From the NCBI RefSeq assembly GCF_001949145.1, contig NW_019091378.1, forward strand, positions 321,846 through 368,507: DNA of 46,662 bases, in the 5' to 3' direction. The translations under genes and the position numbers were made by a program. The notes under the pieces are model-generated. The model made no database searches. It saw only the letters and a program-made list of their open reading frames with translations, and was not told the origin of the DNA. This document shows positions 1-10,480 of this stretch, in pieces. This DNA comes from Acanthaster planci. Taxonomy: Eukaryota > Echinodermata > Asteroidea > Valvatida > Acanthasteridae. Within the stretch, counting starts at the first letter, position 1, and each line of letters starts with the position of its first letter.

Positions 1-369
1 AATTCTTTAGTCAACACTGAAGAAGAAGCAAATTCTCACAATTTGAACAAAGGAATGTATCGATTTGTCGAGAACACAACGGTGAACATGACTTCGGTCG
101 TTTTACGTGAAGGTATTTCCGGTTTCAGAAACCAAACTTGGTAGCAGATCGTCAGAGAGGTACCATATTGAATCAGATACGTGAAGGTGAAACTATACAC
201 TTTTCTGCGAGGGCAGGATGGGGGAACCTACGAGTAAATACATGGGCTATCATACAAAGTATCGGTACTTTACAATACGTTCATAGAGTCCAGCCTGTAC
301 TGTAACGCATGCAAAAATGTTTAGGTGACGATTCTTTCATACCCTAGAAAAATTAAAATGTAACTTCAC

Positions 370-523
370 CAGTGGCGTAACCATGATGGGGGGGGGGAGG
401 CGCAGCGGGGACGTGCCGCCACGGACATTTGAGTCCGTTGAATTTATGTAGCTATAGGCAGCTGCAGCTTATTTTCTTGTGGTGCCCCCTTGAAAAAATG
501 TGTGCACCCCCGGGTGCCCCCCG
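370..523. repeat. Degraded G/C-run repeat beginning AGTGGCGTAA
   Basis: The segment starts AGTGGCGTAAC at 371, runs into a G10 tract, and ends with C-rich blocks (GTGCCCCC, GTGCACCCCCGGGTGCC). The start word GGCGT and the G-run to C-run layout recur at 34808 and 40571, which suggests one foldback family. The copy is eroded and no target duplication is visible. Confidence 0.4.
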
Positions 524-1385
524 GATAATTAGCCCTTATACTTCAGTGAGCTGTAATGACACCGATTAGAAGGAAAAACATTGGCTGTTGCTATTTTACA
601 CTAAGACATGGGTATGGACATCACGGGGCGCCCTCACAAATACTGGCTGGACTGGGGTACAGGGAAAAGGATGGGTTCGCAAGAACAAGGCAAGACTTTC
701 AAGTTGTTAACTTTGTAATGGCGGGGGAATGTCCCCGAGGGCGGAAGGGGGTCATTTGGGTGACACAAAACTTTGGGTTATTGTTATTATTTGTTCAGAA
801 CATAAAGCGGAAAATGCTTATTTGGCCCTGATGTGTGTAACGGCCCTGCCTCGATAAATCCTCAATGACACCTTGCAGGGAATCTGGAGAACAATCGCAA
901 CCAAACAAAATCTACTTATGTTCTCAATGACTCATTCCATAGCACCGTCTGATACCGGCTAAAACTTTAGAAACCACCTCCAAGGCGACGTAAAGAAACT
1001 ACAAAATGAGCGAAGTCTTCAAAAAAGAAAGAAAGAGACATTTACATCATCAACAAAAGGAATAATACAAAATGATTAAATTGATCGGGTTTCGGAGACG
1101 TCATGTACTGTTATAATTAGATCGACATCACTGGGATTGTCCAAGGAAGGATTATCTCATTGTTTTCTTTTGAGCTCAACGTGTCTAGCTTTCAAGCAAT
1201 CCGAATAAAACAGTTCAAACCCAACGAGCAAACAATAGCAATGACTTGACAAACCGGACAAGTCATAATGCCACTTTACATTTACAATGCTCTTTATTTA
1301 TTTATGGTTGCCAAGGGTAACGTTGTCTGGTTGAGCGCTTCAGTTGTCCCTACACAACCGCGCCAAGTCGGTGATCAAGTTTTTT

Positions 1386-1393
1386 TGACGTCA
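1386..1393. promoter_or_regulatory. Palindromic CRE TGACGTCA
   Basis: A perfect 8-bp CREB/ATF element about 240 bp upstream of the TATA box. A second GACGTCA lies at 1097-1103. Functional use is inferred from position only. Confidence 0.45.
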
Positions 1394-1410
1394 TTTGCCT
1401 GTCCTTCCTT

Positions 1411-1417
1411 TGATTGG
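1411..1417 (-). promoter_or_regulatory. Inverted CCAAT box (TGATTGG)
   Basis: TGATTGG is the reverse complement of CCAATCA, the preferred NF-Y sequence, and lies 18 bp after the CRE. Spacing to the TATA box is longer than typical, so this is a candidate only. Confidence 0.4.
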
Positions 1418-1470
1418 TTGGTATCATAACGGCTGGGTCAACACGCGTCAGGTGTCTAGTGTAGTCCGCC

Positions 1471-1476
1471 CACGTG
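1471..1476. promoter_or_regulatory. CACGTG E-box
   Basis: CCACGTGGGG contains the palindromic bHLH (Myc/Max/USF type) E-box in the proximal promoter region. Confidence 0.35.
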
Positions 1477-1623
1477 GGGATGTGTGCAAAGTGTACATGT
1501 ACATGTACTGTACACAACAGCTTTACATATTGTACAATGTGCATGTGCTGTGCGTGCGGCAATGGAAGTCTGCACACTCGGACGTGATGAGAGTTCAGTT
1601 TTGCTGGGGAATTTGTGAGAGAA

Positions 1624-1629
1624 TATAAA
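1624..1629 (+). promoter_or_regulatory. TATA box of KLF5 (TATAAA)
   Basis: TATAAA sits in the context GAGAATATAAACACC, which predicts transcription start near 1650-1660 and a 5'UTR of about 190 nt with no ATG before the start codon at 1847. It is the only consensus TATA in the 220 bp before the coding start. Confidence 0.5.
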
Positions 1630-1654
1630 CACCGTTCAACTGGAAATTGAGTTG

Positions 1655-1846
1655 CAGACAGTTTTGTCATAACACGACCGGGGACCGCTCAAACTCAGCT
1701 CTAGAAACAAACTTGAACAGCGGTAGGAGAAAAGCCCCTAATTACTGACAATAAAGTTCACATCACTGGGTTCCTCCAAGCGTGTCAGTTTCCAAGGGCG
1801 CAATTTCGTTTGCAAGAAGCTCCCACACACGGTTTGGACATCGAGT
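1655..1846 (+). other. Probable 5'UTR of KLF5
   Basis: This runs from the predicted start site to the ATG. It has no ATG on the sense strand, and contains an in-frame TAA at 1739-1741. The start boundary is inferred from the TATA box. Confidence 0.45.
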
Positions 1847-1987
1847 ATGGCCACGGCGGCTGTGGAGATGATGCAGGATGACGACCCAACGGCGGTATTT
1901 GGAGGCGAGGGACTGCTCACGGAGTTCTTGGTCAAGAATGAACCCGACTTTTTCGCAGCACCCAACACGATGGAGAATTGGCAAGAG
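1847..1987 (+). CDS. KLF5: KLF5 coding exon 1 (residues 1-47)
   Basis: Exactly 47 codons followed by a consensus donor GTAAGT at 1988, leaving phase 0. The peptide is acidic (QDDDP at 10-14) with a hydrophobic-acidic stretch [15 protein letters not shown] that could act as an activation segment. VKNE at residues 29-32 fits the sumoylation consensus psi-K-x-E. This exon is much shorter than the matching N-terminus of human KLF5, which is alanine/proline rich and absent here. The - strand open frames over this exon are antisense shadows. Confidence 0.85.
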
Positions 1988-4900
1988 GTAAGTAGTCCAG
2001 CTGTAATCGCCATCATGATTTCATAATTTCTAAATTTCTGTAATGACCAACTATCCATGAGTTGGTCGAGATATGTTTGACCCATTTCTCTGTTGCCGAA
2101 CCTGCTTTTGAATCCAAATTTTAAACTGAATTGAAAATAAAAAACTGAGCTTTGATTTGCATCTCTTTAATTTGCCTGAGTCTCAAGCAGAACTGCATAA
2201 CGGTAAAAAATATAGAAAGGGTGTGAAATTATGGAAATTGGTCTTTTCAATTACTATACTTTTGCATTAATGAACTTTTCTGACTACATCATTTTTTATA
2301 AAATGAGTAAGAAAAAGTGTCATTTTCTATCAACATAAACATCACATAATGATAAACATTACATAATGATAACAGTGGACACATTTATTGGCTGAAATGA
2401 AAAAATAATGTTTGAGTAACTCCCAAATTGTTTTTAATGCCAAGTGGAAGAATGTGTTAACTGTAACATTGGACTCATTCAGCCGAACATCTTACTATTG
2501 TTACAGATTGTCAAGGCAAAATCTTGCACCTTTTTCTGATAAGTGACTGACAACGTATGTCAGGAGTTTATTTAGCAAGTAGGCCTATTAGTATTCTTTT
2601 TTGCATGTGTGGTAGCCATTAAAAAGTATTCATATCAATTTTAAGATGTACGCGTATTATTCAAAATGTAATTGAAAAGTCCACAAATCCGACATTTTGT
2701 CTCTAAATGAAATGCAGGGTGAGCTTGACAGGTATCTCCAAAGACCAGAGACAGCAAGTCCAGGCACAATCCTTGCCAACAAACTGAGGCGAGAAAGTGC
2801 ATCCCTCATGGATGATTTCTTTGATGAGAGTGACTCCAAATTCTCCTTCAACATCAGTGGAAACCTCAACGTGGTCTTCCCCCAGACGCACCACTACCAG
2901 TGTGCCAAGTCTGAGTCCTATTCACACGACCTGCCTGCATGCAGTATAAATGGTAACACCAACCCCTGCATCATGGGTCAACAGGACAGTTTGGGCCACA
3001 ATATGCCACCCTCACCCATGGAGGACATGAACAATAACTTTCCCATCACCATTAACGGGGTCTCCATCAAGACCGAACCGCAGGACTCTTACCCATCCCA
3101 CTGCAAACTCATGTCGCCCAACATGCACATCAAGTCTGAACCGATGCCAAACCATCAGCAGTACACACCCACCACCATGACACCTGACTGCATGCCAGGG
3201 TTTCCTACAGGCATGGACTTCCATCAAACAGTGGCCCCACAGACCCAGTTCAACCATCAGCCTTTTACAAACTCTGTCTTTGGAATGCCCCCCACGCCAC
3301 CCCATTCCCAGCCTGGGTCACCAGCTGATCTACCCCTTGAATTTACCAGTCACCCATTGCGGCCACCTCCCCCACCGTACACCATTGCAGTCATGAACAA
3401 ACAGGACAATAAACCAACCACAGTCCTAAAGTACAACAGAAAGAATAACCCGGAACTCGAAAAGAGAAGAATTCATCATTGCAACTATCCAGGTAAGTCA
3501 CTGAAGTCATTTTATTCTGAGAGTGTAGTTTAATTTCATGGTACCAAAATTATTTCTCTTTGCGAGCTGAATAGTACAAACCAGCTTTGAAATCTTTTTC
3601 ATATAGTATTAGCTATGTCTCTTTAACAAATCATGTTGAGTTCTTGCACAAGGGTCGTGTCAACTCATGACAGCTTGCCAACCAACTGAAATTTGCCGTA
3701 CAAGTACAAAAGTTGTGAGAAAGACCACTGACTGGTTGTGAGAGAGTGAGGGGGAGAGCCGATTAACCTCGGGTCAGCATGGTGCTTAAAGGCTATATGC
3801 TGACCTCTTGGTCAGAGCGCAGGCAACAAAAGCTGTCCCTGTGTGCCCTTCGACTGTCACAGGGTGAACAGCGCGGCCTTGATGAAGTACCAAGTGCCTG
3901 AAAGACTAGTATCTACCTTTTTAGGTTTCAAATTGAACTGATGTAATTTGTACTCCACTGCACAAACTGGAATTCCCCCTCTTCTCGCATTGAAAAGCTC
4001 AGACAAAAGAGACCTCTGAAAACAATTCTAAATTGACATTTGCTTTGGTGTAAATTCCGAGGCTCCAAAAAGGGGCAGCGTGTTCACAACACCATTAAGC
4101 GGATTTATTCAAATGACAGTAAAATTTAGTCTCTGCTTTGGGGACACATTTTTGGGCTTGGACTGCTTTCACTGTTTCCACATGATCAGAATCAGTTGCA
4201 GCATGAAAGGAGGCATGTCCACTTTCTTTTTTTCTTCTGGAAGGATCCAGGTCTACCTACTGATGAATTTCCTTTAACACGGGCTAACAAAATTTCAGCT
4301 GCTTAGGAACGGTTCAGAGCAAAACTCTTACACCAGTGACTGCATCAACGATCAAACAAACTGAAGGATTATAAGATTTTGTATTACTAAACCATAGGCC
4401 AGCATGCTTCAATTCACCAACTTGTTGATATAACCACTGAAAAATATTGCTGTAGTTATTCGTTGACTGTTCCAATTGTTGCTGTGTGATGTCCTGATTG
4501 ATAGAAAGGTATTTCACTTCATTTGATGATTCCTGTTAGGTTGTACATGTACTAGGCTCCTGTAAAACCTGCGCATGACTGGTCTGCATTTCTAGCAATA
4601 GATGCTGTGAACGTGCCTGGAGCTTAATGCTTCACCAACTTCAAGGCTACCATTCCAGTCCATTCTTCTCTATGGCAAAAAAATCTTTTTGATATCAGCC
4701 TCCACGCAGTGTACACAGTTTTCTATAAAGCTTTATTGTTGAAGTGTGATTTATGATAGGTTCATTGGCTCCCAACAGTAACCTGACGCAGGGGGCCTTT
4801 TATGCACAATTCCATTTGCGTAGGCGAGAACGAGACATAATACAATTGTGAAGTGTGCGGCTAACCTTGCCATTTGCAGAAACATAATAAAATACCTCAG

Positions 4901-7506
4901 AGTTACTGCTGGAACAGAACCAGTTCTTTGTTTGTTAAGCTATGAACTTCAACTTCTTCAAAGAAATCAGGAAGCAGATTTGCCATTAATCAAAAAGGGA
5001 ACAGTATGTTACAGTATTGTAACCATACCACATTTGAAATGATTTCAGGACAATTGATGAACTAAACATTAATTTATTATCATATTGGAAATCATGTCCT
5101 TAAAATGATAAGGCATCAACTTACATGTTATCAATCCATCACAGAATTTGTATCTTTTTGTATCTTTAACAAGGCTGCCTGTACCACTGTTTTACAAAGA
5201 AATTTCTCCAGTTTCAAGACTCTACTCAAGTGAATCGTTCTGTAACAGGCACTGCTTTGGAGATAATTCAGTTCATTTTTAATGCATTTTTGAATTGTTT
5301 AGTAGAGAAACAGTATTACTTTGCATGGTTTCTCTATATTTAGAAAGATGGTCAAGCAATGTTGTATGAAAGTTTATTTATTCGATTAGAAAAGCACGTC
5401 TTTTACCTTATTCAGGAAAAGTCCAAGAACCAAATTACTCCAAAAGGAAAGCAATGCATAAAACTGGCAGTCAATTAGTGGTTTAACAAGAATGTGGACT
5501 TTTGTGACCAACTACACAGAATTCCACAGGTTCTGGCACCCATAGAGACAATAATTATAACCTCCCTTTGACCTGAGCCGTCCCAGCTGTTGTATCATGG
5601 CTACATTACCAGGCCTTTTTGGTCAGGCCAACCACCAGTTACAAAGCCCTGCATGATCTCTGTAGGCTGTATCTTTCAGTTAAATTAATTCTTTTATGAC
5701 CCCTTTTTTGTTTTTGTTGGGATGGGACTACTAATTGACCATGTGACATATGAAAAAGGGGGTAATACACAAACAACTTACAGAATGCGGGTTGTCTTCA
5801 GTTGTTTTCTTGAGCAGGTGTTTGATCACCATGGAGGTTTTTTGCAAGATTCTGAAACGGCAAACGAAAAACAAAATACAAGCAAGGCATCAAGAACCAT
5901 TTCTTCTCAAGTCTGGAGGTCACTGCCATTTACACTGTATATTTGTTCTAATGCAAACCATGGAGCTATAAATGCAAACATCATGTAGAGATAAAACATA
6001 AGATCCGGAAGCCAAAGTTCCAAAGACATCTGTGGATCCATTCCTGCAAGCCACAACTGTGTCAAGAATAAATATGTACACTTTGACAGGAAGCATAATT
6101 TACCACACATCAATCATTGGAATTGATATATCGAAACCAAGTGATGATTTACTAGGCTCAGATTGTCAACACTGTAGTCCTTAAAATAGTTGTAGAAATC
6201 TAATACGTTTTTAATTTGAGGACAGCACGGACTTAGAACTAATTTTCTTTTTATTACTTACATTCCGTGCATGCAATAGATTCTGTAGATTTTGAAAATC
6301 TGCTCCAGTATTATTACGATTGATCACCTAAAAATGGTGATTTCTAAGGCAGAATGTTTTCTCTGTGTTGGTGTTAGTATTCCCTAAAAAGCCATCCACA
6401 GATTTACTGTACTTTCAATCATGGCAAAAACTTTTTAAAAAGGGAGGTCCAGTTTGTGACACCGAGGCTTAAGTCTCCATATCAATCAGAGCAGCACAGC
6501 TCCTGGTTGGGCACATTTCTGGATGTCATTCACCCCTAGAATCTAAATGACCTTTGTCTCCATGAATCATTGGGAGCAAATCTATCCCATTTGATCTTGG
6601 CCAAATGGCCCTCTTAAAAAAAGAGGAAAAAAAGAAAACCACTTCCTTTCCACTGTGTAAATTGAGCAAGCAGATTCCCTTATCAAGCAGAGTGCCCATA
6701 GGCTAAGAACACCATACACCTGTGCTAAGTCCCTATTCTGAACCCTCTAGGTCTATGTAATACCCAGCAAAGCCTCCTCGATTATTGGGAAAGACTGTTT
6801 TTTTTGGTCAATTGATGGAGAGGGCCTGGGGCATGATATTACAGCCCATAATGGGATTTTGATATGATTTGTGGTAATAACATGGCCCATGTCTGTTTAT
6901 GTTCATTACTGAGTGAAATCGATGTGAGGTTGAAATCAGCACAGATTCACCGAGATCAGCATTTATTTAGCAGCAACAATACTCAGAAGTTATTCATCTG
7001 TTTCAAGTTATGTGTAGCTTTTAGGTTGCACTGTAATAGTTACCTGTCACACAATTTTCAATTAATTTGTCTCAGTAACACTGGAAATCAAAGTTGATTT
7101 GATGTTTTATTTCAAAGAAGTACCCTAAAGACTTTGAAGGTACTAGGTCTGGTGTTTTCTCAAATTTCTGGAAGCTGAAGTAGCTTGACAACAATGAATA
7201 ATCAGTTGGCTTTTTTAATCTGCTAATTCTGCAGGATGCATTAAAGTTTACACCAAGTCTTCCCATCTGAAGGCCCATCAGCGCATCCACACCGGTGAGA
7301 AACCTTACTTCTGCTCTTGGAATGGCTGCCAGTGGCGATTTGCCCGTTCTGATGAGCTGACGCGCCACTACCGCAAGCACACCGGAGCTAAGCCTTTCAA
7401 GTGTAAGATCTGTGAGCGCTGCTTTTCTCGTTCTGACCACCTCTCATTGCACATGAAGCGCCACCAGGAAAAATGCAACAGCAAGGCCCAGGCTGCATCA
7501 AATTAG
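1847..7506 (+). CDS. KLF5: KLF5-like Kruppel-like zinc-finger transcription factor (three coding exons)
   Basis: Join 1847-1987, 2718-3492 and 7235-7506 gives 1188 nt, 395 residues plus TAG. KLF5 is a nuclear factor that binds GC/CACCC boxes and controls epithelial proliferation and differentiation. The C-terminus carries three C2H2 fingers: C302-C307-H320-H324, C332-C337-H350-H354, C362-C365-H378-H382, with TGEKP and TGAKP linkers and the KLF contact helices [14 protein letters not shown] and RSDHLSL. The N-terminal half identifies KLF5 rather than another KLF: a [12 protein letters not shown] segment (residues 71-82), two IKxE sites (IKTE 164-167, IKSE 185-188), a TPPHS phosphodegron-like motif (240-244), a PPPY motif (265-268) and [17 protein letters not shown] (286-302), each with a counterpart in human KLF5 as I remember it. 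The first ATG has A at -3 and G at +4; an in-frame TAA lies at 1739-1741 and no ATG intervenes. Introns are phase 0 and phase 1; the second, just before finger cysteine 307, is where I remember vertebrate KLF genes having one. Confidence 0.93.
1988..2717 (+). other. KLF5 intron 1 (phase 0)
   Basis: GTAAGT donor to ATGCAG acceptor, 730 nt, very A+T rich. The only structure seen is a 17-bp tandem duplication at 2339-2372. No other gene is visible. Confidence 0.8.
2339..2372. repeat. 17-bp tandem duplication in KLF5 intron 1
   Basis: ACATCACATAATGATAA is followed directly by ACATTACATAATGATAA, a 16/17 match. Each copy contains ATGATAA, a GATA-type word. Confidence 0.7.
2718..3492 (+). CDS. KLF5: KLF5 coding exon 2 (residues 48-305 and first base of 306)
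   Basis: The acceptor is AAATGCAG|GG at 2717/2718, which keeps the phase-0 frame left by exon 1; the donor is CCAG|GTAAGT at 3492/3493. The exon encodes the regulatory half of the protein: conserved [12 protein letters not shown] box, proline/serine/glutamine-rich body, IKTE and IKSE, the [10 protein letters not shown] degron-like block, PPPPPY, and the [13 protein letters not shown] basic stretch leading into finger 1 (first Cys is residue 302). The frame stays open 5' of the acceptor and for 13 codons past the donor, so retention of intron 2 would give a product lacking almost all of the zinc fingers. I count this as coincidence, not an isoform. Confidence 0.92.
3493..7234 (+). other. KLF5 intron 2 (phase 1)
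   Basis: GTAAGT donor to CTGCAG acceptor, 3742 nt. Open frames inside are short and unrecognisable. Segments of mixed composition that could hold enhancers are 3720-3910 (containing the everted nuclear-receptor-like pair TGACCTCTTGGTCA at 3801-3814), 5530-5660 and 6470-6850 (GATA words such as CTTATCA, an ACTTCC ETS-like core and TGGGAA). These are motif readings only. Confidence 0.8.
7235..7506 (+). CDS. KLF5: KLF5 coding exon 3 (zinc fingers and stop)
   Basis: The acceptor TGCTAATTCTGCAG|GA contains a near-ideal branch sequence (TGCTAAT) and joins phase 1 to complete Gly306 (G|GA). The exon encodes the remainder of C2H2 finger 1, all of fingers 2 and 3, and a 13-residue tail [13 protein letters not shown] after the last His382, ending with TAG at 7504-7506. 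Human KLF5 ends almost directly after this histidine, so the tail is a small lineage extension. Base composition is clearly more G+C rich than the surrounding introns. Confidence 0.96.
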
Positions 7507-7927
7507 ACAACTGTCCTCATCGTTAATTGCAGAAATCCTGTGATTTAGATGTTTTCAGTATTTTGCAGTTAATAAAACCGTCTGAAAAAAACAGAGTTGT
7601 TCAAAAACTTTGGGGTCATGGGCATTTGATCAAGTTGCATCAAAAGATGTTGCTTTTAAAAATCGGCACACAGAATTTTTCACTAAGATATGATCAGAGC
7701 CTGGTCACTGATAACTTGATAGCTGGTTATTTTTGTTATGAGACTCAATATTTGAAAAACTTGAAAATTATTTGCCACTGTCTCTAGCGGTTTGTTTGAG
7801 CAACTAAGTATCAAAATTGGAACCTTTCTCAGTGACTAAAGCTAAATGTGCAAATGGAGCAACATTAAGTCACAGCAAGGCATAATACTGCATTTTGGTA
7901 GAGGAATACTGTAAAGTTATGTAAAAT

Positions 7928-7937
7928 TGTAAATAAA
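7928..7937 (+). promoter_or_regulatory. Proximal poly(A) signal overlapping a Pumilio element
   Basis: TGTAAATA (7928-7935) and AATAAA (7932-7937) overlap by four bases within ATTGTAAATAAATTGTAC. UGUA words on both sides match CFIm preference. Pumilio binding and cleavage at this site would therefore exclude each other in space. Confidence 0.4.
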
Positions 7938-9956
7938 TTGTACAAACCTATAAAGCAACTCATAAATTCACAGGATGACAACATGTAATATTACTGATTT
8001 GTTATCTCTGGGCACTTCTTTTTCAAACATTCCACTGTTTGATCAAAATAGACATAGGAAGCTAAAAACGAAAATGCATTTTCCATTGATCTATAGCCAT
8101 TTTAATTTTTTCCCACTTGATTTATTCTTCTTTTTATTGAGAAGGCATGGATTACACTGATATTATAATAAGGTAAAGGGTAATACTCAACTTCGTACAC
8201 GAACTCTACTAACTATAAATACAAAGACAAAGTCTACCGGTAATCATAATGACTTCCTGAGATAAGGAGATATGACAGATTTTATTGCTAATCACTGAAC
8301 ACCCAATGCATCCTAACAACATGTATTCTCTTGATGGACTTCAGCCAGCTGGGATAAAAAGTGCTGCTTCTGTCAAAAGGAAGGTTTTTGTCAATCAAAC
8401 CATAGTACAATAACCTTTAACCAGTAAAACAACCTCTTGTCTTCACAATGGTTTCAATTCTGTGGGATTACAACTGGCAGTTTTATTTGCCTACTGATAC
8501 TCCAGAGGTCCCAATATTAGGCAACATTGTATACTTGCATGACGATACAAAAATGGTCAATGGGAAACAATGCTTATGGTACCATTACATGTACAAATTT
8601 AATGCTTTATGGAAATAAACCCTTGTAGTGATGTCAGTACAGTGTAGAACAAATTGGAGCAGTTCGAGTGCCAGAGAAGATGACACTATGGTCTTCACTT
8701 TAGTACGAACTCTTGCTAGACAATAACTGAAGGTTTGCTATGAAGAATTACCTGTGCCCGAGCTCAAACGTCTCTCGACTTTCTGGGGACTGGGCACTTG
8801 ACTCCTATGTGTTGCCATGGGAAAATCAGACTCTAATCTTCCTGTAAATGCAGTACTGCTGTGCAATTCTATAAATATTTATAATGACCTCTGCTCTTAG
8901 TCACTGGAGTAGCAACTGAAAACAAACATGTATGCCTCCGGCAGCGACCTGATGAAGGTTACTTCCGATTCATACTTGTGCTTAATTGTATCAATAATCT
9001 TTCAGGCTCTTTTTTAGTGTTTGTGATTCAGTCTTTAAAATGACAAATGATATCGGTGATATCATGTATTAATTTTGATGTAACTTCATAGTCTTTCTTG
9101 AAATTGTACACTGTTTCTAGGAATTTATGAACACTGACAAAGGTATTGTCTTTCTGTAAACATGCCTCATTTTCAGAAGTAAGCTTGCATTTTTCCATGC
9201 TCTTTCAAAACAGTCTTCCACTTCAAATGAAAGGATCCTTTCCTGTCTTTTAGGCTCATTTTCACAATATGAAATTACAAGTGGGCTGCATCACACCATC
9301 AATCACACTATGCTTTTGACTTAAGTTGGCACTATTAGAATAATTCTATTTGATGAGAATAAAGTCATAATATTAAGCTTTCAATTATACTTGGGAAAGA
9401 TCAACATGCTGGCAAACCTAATGAAATGAAATACCTGCTGGAATACTTTTCGGTAATCTAGATGCAAGACGGCCCTTACTAAAGGATAATCTGGTATAGG
9501 TAGAAACAATTAAGTCTTAGGAAATGTACAAATAATATCAGTGTATTTTACTTACAATTTCAAAAGTCCCAGTTTGTTTTGGAAAAGCGAATGCACTTTC
9601 TAGAGCCAGTTGGCTGTATTAGGATTTAAATCCCATGCAGATGCTGATTCTCAGCAAATGCTCTTAGACCACGGCTATTATTTATATGTGATCTCTTGTG
9701 AATGTACATTTTCACTGTATATTTTTGTAAATGTAATATGCCTCCTTAACTGTCTTTGCATACTTTTTTAACTAACGGACCAGCTTCCATGTTTTTATGG
9801 GATGTGTAAATTGTAAAGGATTAATTTAATGTAAATACATATATTTTTACCATCATTTGAAGTACTTACTTGTATGAAACTCTACTTTTTCACTTTTGAA
9901 AAGCAAATCTCACTGTATAATTTTTTACCGACGATGAAACCCGCCAAAATTTGTAC

Positions 9957-9962
9957 AATAAA
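9957..9962 (+). terminator. Distal poly(A) signal AATAAA
   Basis: The signal lies in TTGTACAATAAAGTTGAGG, with a UGUA word just upstream and cleavage expected around 9975-9985. It is the last AATAAA before the composition change at about 10017. Confidence 0.45.
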
Positions 9963-10016
9963 GTTGAGGATACTCAAACAGTGAAAGAAATACTGCCCTG
10001 GTAAACCTGTGCTTTT

Positions 10017-10480
10017 TGGTCGAGTCCGGGCGGCCTGTTCTTGACACGGGTTTTGTGTTCTCGCGCTCGAACGGCGGGAACACGACTCAAGAACAGTGTT
10101 CTCGGAACAGGATCACACACCACAGTCCTCGTCAGAGTTGCACAGGAACACACGGGAAAACTCGTGAGAGTTTGATTTTTGAACTGCAAAGAGTAGAGAG
10201 ATGGCTTCCAAAGCCAGAGATAATGGGAATTTTTTCAAAATTAATTTAATTATTTTCCATGACACAGAAATGAATGTTCCTGTTTAAATAGAAAAGAATT
10301 CAGCCCATCCAAACATTAACTCTCGAATAACGTACATGGACACGGCTGTGTTGCATGCTGCTTGGCACTAACTACCAGCAATAACCGGTTGTTTGTTCCT
10401 GGCGTTCGAGCGCGACCCACGCACAACAAATTGTGTTGTTCGTGAACATACGAGAACAAGTCGCCCGAACTGAGCCTTCT
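10017..10480. mobile_element. CpG-rich terminal-inverted-repeat element downstream of KLF5
   Basis: The left end GGTCGAGTCCGGGCGGCCTG (from 10018) pairs imperfectly with the right end, which reads inward GGCTCAGTTCGGGCGACTTG on the other strand; most differences are transitions. The similarity continues inward (CGCGCTCGAACG on the left, CGCGCTCGAACGCC on the right reversed). The left arm also folds on itself: CTGTTCTTGA 10035-10044 pairs with 10087-10096, and GTGTTCTCGC 10055-10064 with 10074-10083. It has no transposase frame and no clear target duplication. Likely a non-autonomous DNA transposon. Confidence 0.55.

Larger units (their letters stand above)
1..1600. other. 5' flanking DNA of KLF5, no gene recognised
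   Basis: Open frames here (for example 556-831 +) are short, have no recognisable motif and resemble no family. The stretch holds an eroded G/C-rich repeat at 370-523 and candidate proximal promoter sites from about 1097 onwards, listed separately. It contains more CpG than the rest of the flanking DNA, as expected next to an active invertebrate promoter. Confidence 0.5.
7507..9980 (+). other. Probable 3'UTR of KLF5
   Basis: There is no coding frame of note after the stop. The stretch is A/T rich with UGUA words, AU-rich words (TATTATTTAT near 9675, AAATATTTATA near 8873), and poly(A) signals at 7571, 7932, 8614, 9358 and 9957. Perfect Pumilio elements TGTAAATA occur at 7928-7935 and 9830-9837. 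An 8-mer ACATTCCA at 8027-8034 equals a miR-1 seed site, but one such match can arise by chance. The distal end is placed at the 9957 signal because composition changes sharply at the CpG-rich element starting at about 10017. A shorter 3'UTR ending near 7950 is equally possible. Confidence 0.5.

Noticed and set aside
1738-2085. - strand frames of 73 and 115 codons over KLF5 exon 1
   Set aside because: Antisense shadows of the coding exon and its donor region.
10017-10096. GTTC/GAAC-rich stem considered as a tRNA-like or small RNA gene
   Set aside because: No cloverleaf or Pol III boxes; better explained as the end of an inverted-repeat element.
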